DNA from: Amycolatopsis sp. CA-126428
Lineage (GTDB): Bacteria > Actinomycetota > Actinomycetes > Mycobacteriales > Pseudonocardiaceae
Reading direction: 5' to 3'
DNA length: 64,000 nt
Assembly (NCBI RefSeq): GCF_002904335.1
Contig: NZ_PPHF01000142.1
Coordinates: 33,782-97,781, forward strand
Shown here one piece after another: positions 1 to 8,953 of this stretch (its first letter is position 1; each line of letters opens with the position of its first letter). The translations under genes were made by a program, and so were the position numbers. The notes beneath the pieces are model-generated. The model ran no database searches. It saw only the letters and a program-made list of their open reading frames with translations, and had not been told where the DNA came from.

Positions 1-772
1 GCGCGTTCCAGATCCCGTCGAACGGCCAGATCGGCGGGCCGAAGATCGCGTCCACCGACGTCGTCGGCGTGCCGGACGCCGGATCCAGCGCGGTCTCCGC
101 CACCACCGCGCGCTGTTCGGAGTTCTGCAGGTCCAGGCCGCCGGAGAAGCTGCCGACGTAGCCGAACAGGTCCGGCCGGTGCTCGGCGTAGTGGACCGCG
201 CCGAAGCCGCCCATCGAGTGGCCGGCGATCGCGCGGCCGGTGCGGTCCGGGATCGTCCGGAGGTTGGCGTCGATCAGCGGGATGACCTGCGTGAGGTGGA
301 AGTTCTCCCAGTTCTGCAGGCCGAGCGCCCCGGGGTTGACCCAGTTCGAGTACCAGCTGCGGCCGCCGTTGGGGTGCACGGTGATCAGCGGCGCCGACCG
401 CGTCGAAGACTCGGTGATGTCCAGGTTCCGCTGGGTGTTGGGCAGATCGGCGTTGCCGTGCAGGGAGTACAGCACCGGGTAGCGGGCGGCGGCCGCGCCG
501 TCGTAGCCGGCGGGCAGGGTGACCATGAGGACGTGCTGCCCCGGGGTCTGGCCCGGCAGGGTCGACGGCGTGGGCACCTGGTCGGAGCGCACGGCGAGGG
601 TGAAGGTCCGGTGGGTCTCGTCGACCCACGCGGGCTGTTCGGTGACGGTCAGCCCGAAGCCGCTGGTGAAGGGCGGCGGCCCGGTTTCGGCGGCCGCCAC
701 CGGGGCGGCGAGGACCGACGCGGCGGCGAAGACGGCGGTCAGGGCCGCGGTGCGCTTTACGTGACTTTCCAT
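1..772 (-). CDS. Secreted alpha/beta-hydrolase esterase (3' end cut by window)
   Basis: Read on the minus strand from an ATG at 772 with no stop before the window edge, so the C-terminus is missing. The product starts MESHVKRTAAL followed by an Ala-rich hydrophobic signal peptide ending near VAAAE, so it is probably exported. About 180 residues in is the nucleophile elbow GHSMGGFG, and before it YPVLYSLHGN, as in the esterase D / antigen 85-like family. Such enzymes hydrolyse or transfer acyl esters; the substrate cannot be told. The upstream sequence reads AACGAGAGGGGAACCACC just before the ATG, a good ribosome binding site. Confidence 0.8.
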   Translation of the reverse strand, partial: MESHVKRTAALTAVFAAASVLAAPVAAAETGPPPFTSGFGLTVTEQPAWVDETHRTFTLAVRSDQVPTPSTLPGQTPGQHVLMVTLPAGYDGAAAARYPVLYSLHGNADLPNTQRNLDITESSTRSAPLITVHPNGGRSWYSNWVNPGALGLQNWENFHLTQVIPLIDANLRTIPDRTGRAIAGHSMGGFGAVHYAEHRPDLFGYVGSFSGGLDLQNSEQRAVVAETALDPASGTPTTSVDAIFGPPIWPFDGIWNA

Positions 773-913
773 GGTGGTTCCCCTCTCGTTCCGGTGCTGA
801 GCCTGCTGTTCGCGCAGGTCGGGGCACCAGGACGCGGACCGGCCAAATAAGGCCGGTCGGCACGCTAGGGTCGGTCGGGAACGCAACCGGCGCCGCTGGG
901 GGGATGCGCGGAA

Positions 914-3328
914 GTGACGAGCGGGTTCGGAGCGCTGCTGCGGGAATTCCGGCGGCAGGCGGGGATGACGCAGGACGAGCTGGCCGAGCGGTCCGGGATC
1001 GCGGTGCGCACGATCGGGCGCCTCGAGCGCGACAAGGGCAGCAACCCCCGGCTGGGCACGGTGAAGCTGCTCGCCGACGCACTGGGAATCGCCCCGGCGG
1101 ACCACCGGAGGCTCCTGGCGGTCGCCGCGGGCGGCGACCTGGCCGCGGCAGCCGGCGGAAGTGGGGCGCTGGAGGGGGTTGCCGGTGGTGACTTGGCCGC
1201 CACCGGCGGCGCTTCGGAGTCCGAAGCCATCCCCGGCGAGGGCACGCCGGAGCCCGCGCCGGGCGGCGAGTCGGTGGCTGCCGGCAACCCCTCCCCTCGC
1301 GGCGACCTCGCCGACGCGGCCGAGCGGCTCGCCCACGCCGTCGCCGGGCGGTGGCAGCGCGAAGAAGAACACCGCCGGATCCACGACCCGTTCCCGCTGC
1401 CCGTGCGGTGGCGGCCGCTGCCGGCGCGGCTGACCGACCACTGGGCCAACGTCCGCCGCGTTCCGGCCGGGGCCACCGCCGGCCCGCTGGACCTGTCGGG
1501 CGAACTCGGCGAGATCGCGGCCACCTACCGGCGGATCCCGTCCGGGCGGCTGGTGGTGCTCGGCCGTGCCGGGTCCGGCAAGACCGTCCTGACCCTGCGG
1601 TTCGTCCTCGACCGGCTGCGCACCCGCGTGCCCGGCGAGCCGGTGCCGGTGCTGTTCGGCCTCGGCTCGTGGGACCCCGGCGCGACACCGCTGCGCGACT
1701 GGCTGATCGACGGCCTCCTGCGTGACTACCCCGGACTCGCCGCGGCCGCGCCCGGCGGCGCCACGCTCGCCGCCGCGCTGGTCGAAGCCGGGCACGTCCT
1801 GCCCGTGCTCGACGGCTTCGACGAACTCGCCGACGGCCTGCACCGCGCCGCCCTCGAAGCGCTGAACGGCACCACCCTGCCGCTGGTGCTGACCAGCCGC
1901 CCGGCCGAGTACACCGCGGCCGTCGCGGCCACGGACGTGCTGACCGCGGCCGCCGGGGTCGAGCTGACCGACCTCACCCCGGGTGACGTGCTCGGCTACC
2001 TGCCCCGCACGACCCGCCGCCCGGCGCCCGGCGACGCGGCCGGGACGGTGTGGGACCCCGTCCTCGCGGGACTGGACAGCGACGCCGGCGCCGCGCTCGC
2101 CGCCGTCCTCCGCACGCCGCTGATGGTCGTGCTCGCGCGGACCGTCTACAGCGACGCACCCGGCGAAGACCCCTCGATCCTGAACGACACCCGGCGGTTC
2201 CCGACCGCCGAAGCCGTCGAAGACCACCTGCTGGGCAGCTTCGTGCCGACGGTGTACCGCGATCGGCCGCGGTGGGACCCGGGCCGCGCCGGGCGCTGGC
2301 TCGGCTACCTCGCCCGGCACCTCGACCGGCTCGGCACCCACGACCTGGCGTGGTGGCGGCTGGGCGGCTCGCTGCGCCGGTCGTCGCGGATCCTCGCCGT
2401 CGTGCTCTCGGCCATGCTCGCCACCGCGGTCGCCGACTGGCTGTTCTTCGTGCCCGTGGACATCGCCGGGCTCGGCTTCCTGCCGGGCCTGCGCGCCGCG
2501 CTCGTGGACGGGCTGCTCGTCGGCTCGGTGGTCGGCCTCGCGTTCGGCCTGGTCCACGGGATCATGGTGGTCTACGGCGGCCTGGTGTTCGAGCCGTCGC
2601 GGATGCAGGTCCGGCTGCGCGGGCGCGCCGGACGGCCCGGCTCCCTGCTGCGCCGCTTCGCCGGCCGGTTCGGCGCCGGGCTGCTGGGCGGATTCGTCGT
2701 CGGGCTGGGCTACGGCCCGGTGACGGTGATTTCCCGGGCCGTCATGGCCGGGTTCCCGCCGGAGCTCGGCGAACTGGTGGAGACCGCGGCGGTCAACACG
2801 CTCGTGAGCGGGCTCGTGTTCGGCCTCGCCGCCGGGGCGGCGTTCGGGCTCGTCGCCGTGCTGGAGACGCCGCTCGACATCAGCTCGGCCGCCAGCCCGG
2901 GCACGCTGCTGCGCGCCAACCGCACCACCGTGCTGCGTCAGGTGCTGGCGTTCGGCCCGCTGCTGGCCCTGGCCATCGCGGCCGGCGGCCGGATCGTGGT
3001 CGAGCTCCTGCAGGGGGTGCTCGGGCCACTGGCCTGGAGCCTGACCGGCGGGCTGGTCGTCGGTGCGGTCGGCGGCCTGGGCGGGGCGGTCGCGTACGTC
3101 TTCGCCTTCACCGCGTGGGGCCAGTGGCTGGTGGTGTCCCGGGTGTGGCTGCCCCTGACCGGCCGCCTGCCGTGGGCGACCGCCGCGTTCCTCGACGACG
3201 CCTACCGCCGCGGGATCCTCCGCCAGGCGGGCGCGGTCTACCAGTTCCGCCACGCCCGGCTCCAGGACCACCTGGCGCGGGCGTTCGAGGCACCGGCGGC
3301 CCCCGCGCGGGAACCGGTGGCGCGGTAG
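914..3328 (+). CDS. XRE-type HTH / NACHT NTPase with multi-pass membrane C-terminus
   Basis: An 804-residue protein from a GTG start. Residues 1-70 are an XRE-type helix-turn-helix (GMTQDELAERSGIAVRTIGR). A low-complexity Gly/Ala linker follows. A NACHT-type NTPase module has Walker A GRAGSGKT at about 217-224 and Walker B LPVLDGFDEL at about 296-305. From about residue 495 there are several long hydrophobic segments rich in Gly and Val, likely six or more membrane passes, then a short cytoplasmic tail. NACHT proteins are STAND ATPases that act as switches; bacterial ones include phage-defence proteins and regulators. The DNA-binding domain suggests signalling from a membrane-held switch to DNA. 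An ATG at 904 is in another frame. It stands alone, divergent from the esterase. Confidence 0.8.
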   Translation: MTSGFGALLREFRRQAGMTQDELAERSGIAVRTIGRLERDKGSNPRLGTVKLLADALGIAPADHRRLLAVAAGGDLAAAAGGSGALEGVAGGDLAATGGASESEAIPGEGTPEPAPGGESVAAGNPSPRGDLADAAERLAHAVAGRWQREEEHRRIHDPFPLPVRWRPLPARLTDHWANVRRVPAGATAGPLDLSGELGEIAATYRRIPSGRLVVLGRAGSGKTVLTLRFVLDRLRTRVPGEPVPVLFGLGSWDPGATPLRDWLIDGLLRDYPGLAAAAPGGATLAAALVEAGHVLPVLDGFDELADGLHRAALEALNGTTLPLVLTSRPAEYTAAVAATDVLTAAAGVELTDLTPGDVLGYLPRTTRRPAPGDAAGTVWDPVLAGLDSDAGAALAAVLRTPLMVVLARTVYSDAPGEDPSILNDTRRFPTAEAVEDHLLGSFVPTVYRDRPRWDPGRAGRWLGYLARHLDRLGTHDLAWWRLGGSLRRSSRILAVVLSAMLATAVADWLFFVPVDIAGLGFLPGLRAALVDGLLVGSVVGLAFGLVHGIMVVYGGLVFEPSRMQVRLRGRAGRPGSLLRRFAGRFGAGLLGGFVVGLGYGPVTVISRAVMAGFPPELGELVETAAVNTLVSGLVFGLAAGAAFGLVAVLETPLDISSAASPGTLLRANRTTVLRQVLAFGPLLALAIAAGGRIVVELLQGVLGPLAWSLTGGLVVGAVGGLGGAVAYVFAFTAWGQWLVVSRVWLPLTGRLPWATAAFLDDAYRRGILRQAGAVYQFRHARLQDHLARAFEAPAAPAREPVAR

Positions 3329-3416
3329 CCGGGGGCACCGATTCCTTCGGGGACCGCGCGGTGTCCAAGTCTTCGGAAGCGGCACGACGCCGACGACCGG
3401 AGGCAAGGAGACCCGA

Positions 3417-4832
3417 GTGCACACCAGGACCTCACCCACACCGGTGGCCGTGGGACAGGCGCAGCGAAGATGGGTGCTGGCCGTCACCTCGGTGGCGTCG
3501 CTGATGGTCGTCCTCGACGCGCTGGTCGTGGCGACCGCCCTGCCGGCGATCAGGACGGACCTCGGCGCGTCGGTCACCGAGCTCGAGTGGACGGTCAACG
3601 CCTACGGCCTGAGCTTCGCCGTTCTGCTCATGACGGCGGCGGCGGCCGGTGACCGCTGGGGACGGCGCCGGGTCTTCGCGGCCGGGGTGACGCTGTTCGC
3701 GGCGGCGTCGCTGATCTGCGCCGTCGCACCCGGCGTGGAGGTCCTGATCGCCGGGCGGGTGCTGCAGGGCGCCGGGGCCGCGTTCGTCATGCCGCTCGCG
3801 CTAGCCCTGCTCGGCGCCGCCTTCCCGGCGGAGCTGCGGCCCAGGGCCCTCGGGGTGTTCGCGAGCGTCAGCGGGGTGGCGGTGCCCCTCGGGCCGCTGC
3901 TCGGCGGCGCGGTCGTCGAAGGCATCTCGTGGCCGTGGATCTTCTGGATCAACGTCCCGATCGGGGCGGCGCTGGCGTACTTCGCGCTGACCCGGGTCGA
4001 GGAGAGCCACGGCCCGGACCCGGCCCTCGACGTCCCGGGCCTGGTGCTGGCCGGCGCCGGCTCCTTCGGGGTGGTGTGGGCCCTGGTCCAGGGCAACTCG
4101 GCCGGCTGGACCGGCGTGGCCGTGCTGGGGCCGCTGGTGGGCGGCCTGGTGGCGCTCGGCGCGTTCGTGGCGTGGCAGCGGCGAGCCGCCCACCCGATGC
4201 TGCCGCTGCACCTGTTCCGGTCCCGCCGGTTCGCCGCCGGCAACGCGGTGATCTTCTTCCACTGGGCCTCCGCGCTGGGCGCGGTGTTCTTCATGGCCCA
4301 GTTCCTGCAGGAGGGCCTGGGGTACGGGCCGCTGGCCGCCGGGCTCGGGCTGGCGCCGTGGGGACTGACGACGACGGTCGTCCCGCAGCTGGCGGGCCGG
4401 CTGGCCGGCCGGTTCGGCGAGCGGCCGTTCATCGTGGCGGGGCTGGGGCTGCACGCGCTCGCCATGGTGTGGATCGCCCTGGTCGCCGGGCCGTCGATCG
4501 GCTACGGGGTGATCGCCGTGCCGCTCGTGCTGTCCGGGACGGGGATCGCGATGTGCTTGCCGGCCGCGCAGAGCGCGGTGCTGACCTCGGTCGCGCCGCG
4601 GCTGCTCGGCAAGGCTTCCGGCGCCTTCAGCGCGATGCGTCAGCTCGGTGGGGCGTTCGGCGTGGCGCTCTTGGTCGCCGCGTTCTCGCTGGCCGGCAGC
4701 TACGCCTCGAGTGCCGCGTTTTCCGCCGGGTTCACCGCGGCCGCCGTGGGCAGCGCCGTGCTCGCCGCGGCCGGCGCGCTGGCCGGTTCCCTCATTCCCC
4801 GCCGTTCGACCGAGGAGCGAAGCGATGTCTGA
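3417..4832 (+). CDS. MFS efflux transporter, DHA2 (14-TM) family
   Basis: A 471-residue membrane protein. The N-terminus VLDALVVATALPAIRTDLG followed by WTVNAYGLSFAVLLMTAAAAG matches the first helices of DHA2 drug:proton antiporters, and GDRWGRRRVF is motif A. Length and the number of hydrophobic segments suit 14 helices. The family exports hydrophobic or cationic compounds using the proton gradient. The start is a GTG behind an AAGGAG site. Its stop overlaps the next gene by 8 nt, so it heads a four-gene overlapping chain running to 7116. Confidence 0.88.
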   Translation: MHTRTSPTPVAVGQAQRRWVLAVTSVASLMVVLDALVVATALPAIRTDLGASVTELEWTVNAYGLSFAVLLMTAAAAGDRWGRRRVFAAGVTLFAAASLICAVAPGVEVLIAGRVLQGAGAAFVMPLALALLGAAFPAELRPRALGVFASVSGVAVPLGPLLGGAVVEGISWPWIFWINVPIGAALAYFALTRVEESHGPDPALDVPGLVLAGAGSFGVVWALVQGNSAGWTGVAVLGPLVGGLVALGAFVAWQRRAAHPMLPLHLFRSRRFAAGNAVIFFHWASALGAVFFMAQFLQEGLGYGPLAAGLGLAPWGLTTTVVPQLAGRLAGRFGERPFIVAGLGLHALAMVWIALVAGPSIGYGVIAVPLVLSGTGIAMCLPAAQSAVLTSVAPRLLGKASGAFSAMRQLGGAFGVALLVAAFSLAGSYASSAAFSAGFTAAAVGSAVLAAAGALAGSLIPRRSTEERSDV

Positions 4833-5601
4833 CCTGAAAGCCGATCTGTTGCGCGAACTGCACCACGGGAAGCTGCTGGTGCTGCCCAACGCGTGGGACG
4901 AGGCGAGCGCGGAACTCGTCGTCCACATGGGATTCCCGGTCGTGGCGACGTCCAGTGCCGCGGTGGCCGATGCGCTGGGGTACGAAGACGGCGAACGGGC
5001 GCCGTGGCGCGAGATGTTCGCCGCCGTGGCGCGGATCGCCCGCGCGGTGCCGGTCCCGGTGACGGTGGACGCCGAGGCGGGCTACGGCCTGGAGCCGGAC
5101 CAGCTCGTGGCCGAGCTGCTGACCGCCGGGGCCGTGGGCTGCAACCTCGAGGACACCGACCACCGGGCCGGGGGACTGGTGGCCGCGCCGGCCCAGGCGG
5201 ACCGGCTGGCCGCGATCCGCGCGGCGGCCGGGGAGTCCTTGGTGCTCAACGCGCGGATCGACACTTTCCTGCCGCCGAGCGGGTTTTCGGGAGCCGAGCG
5301 GGCGGACGAGGCGATCCGGCGCGGGCGGCTGTATCGCGAAGCCGGAGCGGATTGTGTTTACCCGATCGGTATTTCGACCGCGGCCGACCTCGGGAAGGTC
5401 GTCGCCGGCGTGCCCGGGCCGGTCAACGGGAACACGGGCGCGGAGCTGGAGTTGGACACCCTGGCGGCGCTGGGGGTCGCCAGGGTGTCCTTCGGGCCGC
5501 GGTTCTACCGCGCGGGGATGGCGGCGATGCGCGGCTCGCTGGCGGAGCTGCGCATCGCGGCGGGGATGGAGGTGCCCGGTGCCCGGGCGGCCGGCCGATG
5601 A
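4825..5601 (+). CDS. Isocitrate lyase / PEP mutase family protein
   Basis: A 258-residue enzyme of the PEP mutase/isocitrate lyase superfamily (TIM barrel, Mg-dependent C-C or P-C bond chemistry on 2-oxo acid substrates). LPNAWDEASAELV, the metal-site stretch VTVDAEAGYG and the GCNLEDTDH segment are typical of the short oxaloacetase/2-methylisocitrate-lyase-like subgroup. The KKCGH catalytic loop of true isocitrate lyase is absent, so glyoxylate-cycle activity is unlikely. The ATG overlaps the efflux-pump stop and has a GAGGAGCG site inside the upstream gene. The real substrate is unknown. Confidence 0.85.
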   Translation: MSDLKADLLRELHHGKLLVLPNAWDEASAELVVHMGFPVVATSSAAVADALGYEDGERAPWREMFAAVARIARAVPVPVTVDAEAGYGLEPDQLVAELLTAGAVGCNLEDTDHRAGGLVAAPAQADRLAAIRAAAGESLVLNARIDTFLPPSGFSGAERADEAIRRGRLYREAGADCVYPIGISTAADLGKVVAGVPGPVNGNTGAELELDTLAALGVARVSFGPRFYRAGMAAMRGSLAELRIAAGMEVPGARAAGR

Positions 5602-6151
5602 GGCGATGCTCGCCGCCGCGCTCGAGTACGCCGTCGCGTCGGCGGCCGGGGTCGGTCTCGCCGATCTCGGCCGTCCCTCGGCCTGCGACGGCTGGACCGT
5701 CGCCGACGCGCTGGCCCACCTCACGGGGTCCCTCCGCTGCGTGGCCACCTCTCTGGTGTCCGGCGCCGTGCCACCGGACACGCCCGCGCGCAATGGTCCG
5801 GTGACCGCCCGGTCCCTGCGGCGCGACCTCGGCCAGGCCGCGGCCGCGCTCACGGCTGCGGCCCGGGATCTCCGCGGCCGGCGCGCGGTCGCCGTCGAGG
5901 AGCTGGCACTGCCGTGTCACCAGCTGATCGTGGTGGGCGCCATCGAAGCCGCCGTCCACGGCTGGGACGCCGACCCGGCCCGGGCGATCCCCGGCGAGCT
6001 CGCCACCCGGTTGCTCGCCGCCCTGCCGTCGGTGCTCGGCCGCGGCACCCGCCGGGGCGTGTTCGCCGAGCCCGTCGCCCTGCCGCCGGGGCGTCCGCCC
6101 GGCGTACGCCTGCTCGCCGCCCTCGGGAGGGATGATCGACGATGTCCATGA
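5579..6151 (+). CDS. Maleylpyruvate isomerase-like, mycothiol-dependent (DinB fold) protein
   Basis: About 190 residues with the signature WTVADALAHLTGSL near the N-terminus and VVGAIEAAVHGWDAD later, as in the MDMPI N-terminal domain of the DinB superfamily. Members are four-helix metal proteins that use mycothiol for isomerisation or transfer. The chosen GTG lies inside the upstream gene and follows a GGAGGT site by 5 nt; an ATG at 5606 is the alternative. The stop overlaps the sigma factor start by 10 nt, suggesting translational coupling. The partner reaction is unknown. Confidence 0.75.
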   Translation: MPGRPADEAMLAAALEYAVASAAGVGLADLGRPSACDGWTVADALAHLTGSLRCVATSLVSGAVPPDTPARNGPVTARSLRRDLGQAAAALTAAARDLRGRRAVAVEELALPCHQLIVVGAIEAAVHGWDADPARAIPGELATRLLAALPSVLGRGTRRGVFAEPVALPPGRPPGVRLLAALGRDDRRCP

Positions 6152-7116
6152 CGAACGAGGAGCGTGTGGTGTCTTCCGAGGAGCGGCTGCGGGACGAGTT
6201 CGGCTCGCTGCGCCCGGCGCTGGTCGCGCACTGCTACCGGATGACCGGGTCCTATCAGGACGCCGAGGACGTCGTCCAGGAGACTTACCTCAAGGCCGCC
6301 CGGGGCGTGGACGCCTTCGAGGGGCGGTCGTCGCTCAAGACGTGGCTCTACCGGATCGCCACCAACACCTGCCTCACCGAGCTGAACCACCGCGGCCGGC
6401 GGGTGCTGCCCGCCGGGCTCGGGACACCTTCGGACGACCCCGGGACGAGTGTCTTCGCCGACGACTCCGTCGCGTGGCTCGGGCCGCTGCCCGACGCTGT
6501 GCTCGGCGATCCGGGCGAGGTGGTCGTGCGGCGCGAGTCCGTCCGGCTCGCGCTGGTCGCCGCGCTGCAGCACCTGCCACCCCGGCAGCGCGCGGCTTTC
6601 CTGCTGCGCGAAGTCCTGTCGTGGTCGGCCGCCGAGATCGCGGAAACGCTCGGTATCAGCGTGCCCGCGGTGAAGAGCCTCCTGCAGCGGGCGCGCGTCC
6701 GGCTCGACGAACTGGACCCGGACACCCCTGTGCCGCTGCCCGGCCCGGAGGAGGTGCGTGCGCTGCTCGACCGCTACATCGCCGCCTTCGAGGCCGAGGA
6801 CACCGCGGCGCTGCGGGCGATCATCCAGGACGACTTCAGCCTCGAAGCCGTGCCGCACCCGGTGTGGTTCAAGGGTGTCGGCGTGTGCCTGCCGTTCCTG
6901 GAGCGGGCCTTCTCCGCCCCGGGCGGCGCCGCCCGGCTGCTGCCCACCCGGGCCAACGGCCAGCCCGCCGCGGGCAGCTACCGCCTCGACGCTTCCGGCG
7001 TCCGGCGCGCCGACGGCCTGTGGGTGTTCACGATCACCGGCGGCCGCTTCTCCCGGGCGGTCAAGTTCCACGACCCCCGGCTGGTGACGGCGGCCGGGTT
7101 GCCGGACCGGCTTTAG
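6142..7116 (+). CDS. ECF-type sigma factor with C-terminal SnoaL-like domain
   Basis: A 324-residue sigma-70 family factor. Region 2 (about 25-95) contains HCYRMTGSYQDAEDVVQETY and WLYRIATNTCL. Region 4 (about 150-205) has LPPRQRAAFLLREVLSWSA followed by the helix-turn-helix EIAETLGISVPAVKSLLQRA. Residues from about 210 form a SnoaL/NTF2-like extension, as in ECF factors such as mycobacterial SigG/SigJ that have no separate anti-sigma gene and use the tail for control. No anti-sigma factor is next to it, which fits. It is the last gene of the overlapping chain, behind an isomerase-like enzyme. Confidence 0.88.
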   Translation: MSMTNEERVVSSEERLRDEFGSLRPALVAHCYRMTGSYQDAEDVVQETYLKAARGVDAFEGRSSLKTWLYRIATNTCLTELNHRGRRVLPAGLGTPSDDPGTSVFADDSVAWLGPLPDAVLGDPGEVVVRRESVRLALVAALQHLPPRQRAAFLLREVLSWSAAEIAETLGISVPAVKSLLQRARVRLDELDPDTPVPLPGPEEVRALLDRYIAAFEAEDTAALRAIIQDDFSLEAVPHPVWFKGVGVCLPFLERAFSAPGGAARLLPTRANGQPAAGSYRLDASGVRRADGLWVFTITGGRFSRAVKFHDPRLVTAAGLPDRL

Positions 7117-7164
7117 CGGGCCGGCAGCTTCACGCCCACGACGGCTTGGCTCATGGGCGGAACC

Positions 7165-7428
7165 TCAAACGCCCTTGCGCGCCTTGACCCGGCGGACCAC
7201 GAACAGTCCGATCGCGACGATGCCGGCCAGCCGGCGCATCCGGTCGTGCCCCAGCAGCGCGCCCGCGAGGTAGACGACCACGGCACCGGCCACGGACCCG
7301 AGGGTGGTCCAGAAGAGGGCACCGCCGAGGCTGAAGCTCCCCCGCCCGGCGGCGAACGTCGGGCACGGCCCCGCCCCCCGCTGCCGCGAATGACTCATTC
7401 GGGACCTCAGAGGTCCCGAATGAGTCAT
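7165..7428 (-). pseudogene. Decayed DedA-like membrane protein remnant
   Basis: An 87-codon frame. Residues from about 34 (GALFWTTLGSVAGAVVVY, then LAGALLGHDRMRRLAG) resemble the N-terminal half of DedA-family membrane proteins, but the rest of the family (normally about 200 residues) is missing. The apparent start codon lies in the palindrome at 7385-7433, so the first residues are palindrome sequence rather than protein. I read it as a gene fragment truncated at the repeat. Resemblance to DedA is by eye only. Confidence 0.4.
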
Positions 7429-7433
7429 TCGCG
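7385..7433. repeat. Long perfect palindrome, copy A
   Basis: Arms 7385-7407 and 7411-7433 are perfect 23-nt inverted copies around a 3-nt centre. It lies 38 nt beyond the stop of the minus-strand lipoprotein gene. It shares its core (CGAATG, CTCAT, CGGGAC) and the flank GCGACGTTCG with the palindrome at 31173-31226, so it is one copy of a dispersed family. It may work as a transcription terminator. Confidence 0.85.
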
Positions 7434-7471
7434 ACGTTCGGTGCGGGCCGCCGCGGGGCGCCGTGGTGGGG

Positions 7472-7843
7472 TCAGCCGGTGCAGGCCTTGGTCAGGGCCG
7501 CCACCTGGTCGGCCTTCTTCTGCACCCACTCCGCAGGTGTCCTCACCAGGTCGTCGACCGTTGTCTCGCGCATCGTCGTCGCCAGGCCGTTGATCGCGTC
7601 GGCCGCCGTGGTGTTCGCCGCTTTCGAAGCCAAGCCCGTCAGCTCGTCCGCCGCCGCGTGGGCGCGGTCGGCCGCCGCCTGGGGGTTGGTCAGGTCCGGG
7701 TTGGCCGTGGCGATGCGGACCGCGTCCGCGCAGACCGCCGCCGTCGAAGCCGCATTGCCCACCTGGCCCGCCGTCTCGGCCACCCCGCAGCCCGTCAGGG
7801 TCAGCAGGAGGCCTCCGGCGAGGAGCGTCGTGGTCAGGCGCAT
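7472..7843 (-). CDS. Small secreted lipoprotein
   Basis: A 123-residue protein with an N-terminal hydrophobic stretch ending in the lipobox LTGC, so Cys19 should be lipid-modified and the protein anchored outside the membrane. The rest is Ala-rich and helical with no recognised domain. The ATG at 7843 sits 7 nt after GGAAGG; an ATG at 7849 would overlap the TerC stop but is too close to that site. Same strand as TerC and probably cotranscribed. Function unknown. Confidence 0.75.
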   Translation of the reverse strand: MRLTTTLLAGGLLLTLTGCGVAETAGQVGNAASTAAVCADAVRIATANPDLTNPQAAADRAHAAADELTGLASKAANTTAADAINGLATTMRETTVDDLVRTPAEWVQKKADQVAALTKACTG

Positions 7844-7845
7844 GG

Positions 7846-8769
7846 TCATTCCTTCCGGGAGAGAGCCGAGGTGCGGATCAGGCTGGCGCCGACCGCGGTC
7901 GCGAGGATCAGGCCGACCACGCCCAGCGAGAGCGCCGTCGGGATCTTCCAGACGTCCAGCAGCAGCATCTTCACGCCGACCCAGACCAGCACCGCGGCCA
8001 GGCCGATCTTGAGGTAGACGAACCGGTGCATGAGGTCGGCGAGCAGGAAGTACATCGCCCGCAGGCCCAGGATCGCGAACGCGTTCGACGTGAACACGAC
8101 GAACGGCTCCTGGGTGACCGCGAAGATCGCGGGGATCGAGTCGACCGCGAAGACGATGTCGGTGACCTCGATCAGCACCAGGACGGTGAGCAGCGGCGTG
8201 GCCACCCAGCGGCCGGCCTCGCGCACCAGGAACTTCTTGCCGTGCATCCGGTCCGTGGCCGGGACGATCCGGCGGAACACCCGCAGCACGGCGTTGTTCT
8301 CGTAGTCGACGGTCTCGTTCCGGTGCAGCGCCATCCGGATCCCGGTGAGGACCAGGAAAGCGCCGAAGACGTACAGGATCCACGCGAAGCTCGCGATCAG
8401 GACCGAGCCCGCGGCGATGAACACCGCCCGGAACACCAGCGCGCCGAGGACGCCGTAGAAGAGGATGCGGTGCTGGTATTCGCGGGGAACCGCGAAGTAG
8501 CCGAAGATGATCGCGAAGACGAAGACGTTGTCGACGGCCAAGGACTTTTCGATGACGTAGCCGGCGAAGTACTGGCCCGCGAACTCCCCGCCCCAGGCCC
8601 ACCAGATCACGGCGCCGAAGGCGAGCCCGAGCGCCACCCACACGGCAGACCACGCGAGGGCTTCCCGGACGCCGACGGCGTGCGCGCGCCGGTGGGCGAG
8701 CAGGTCGATGGCGAGCATGGCCAGGATCACGCCGAGCACGGCGGCCCAGGCCCAGATCGGGACGGTCAC
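7846..8769 (-). CDS. TerC/Alx family integral membrane protein
   Basis: A 307-residue membrane protein with the TerC hallmarks WGGEFAGQYFAGYVIEKSLA, VDNVFVFAIIF and LIEVTDIVFAVDSIPA. The acidic residues inside helices are thought to handle metal ions; relatives (Alx, MeeF/MeeY) export manganese and others are linked to tellurite resistance. The GTG start at 8769 follows GGAGGAG; a longer reading to 8835 has no such site. It is followed directly by the lipoprotein gene. Confidence 0.9.
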   Translation of the reverse strand: MTVPIWAWAAVLGVILAMLAIDLLAHRRAHAVGVREALAWSAVWVALGLAFGAVIWWAWGGEFAGQYFAGYVIEKSLAVDNVFVFAIIFGYFAVPREYQHRILFYGVLGALVFRAVFIAAGSVLIASFAWILYVFGAFLVLTGIRMALHRNETVDYENNAVLRVFRRIVPATDRMHGKKFLVREAGRWVATPLLTVLVLIEVTDIVFAVDSIPAIFAVTQEPFVVFTSNAFAILGLRAMYFLLADLMHRFVYLKIGLAAVLVWVGVKMLLLDVWKIPTALSLGVVGLILATAVGASLIRTSALSRKE

Positions 8770-8917
8770 GAGACACTCCTCCGGTTCGGTGACGAACCGG
8801 AGGTCTCCCCGGTCACCTGACGGTGACGCCGGCACCGGGCTGCTCTGGGGCAGCCGGATTGACGATGCCGGACCGGGCGGGTACTCCCCTCCGCCACTCC
8901 AGAATGACGAACTGCAC

Positions 8918-8946
8918 TTCGTCTGTCAAGTTCGGACGTCTACTGT
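8918..8946 (+). promoter_or_regulatory. Putative promoter of the winged-helix gene
   Basis: TTCGTC (8918-8923), a 17-nt spacer and TACTGT (8941-8946). Transcription would begin at or next to the ATG at 8954, implying a leaderless mRNA; no ribosome binding site precedes that ATG. Confidence 0.35.
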
Positions 8947-8953
8947 GGCCGCT

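Noticed and set aside
8770..8953. Possible manganese (yybP-ykoY) riboswitch before TerC
   Set aside because: GGGGAG and CTCCGG stretches are present, but I could not build the two conserved internal loops of that riboswitch.
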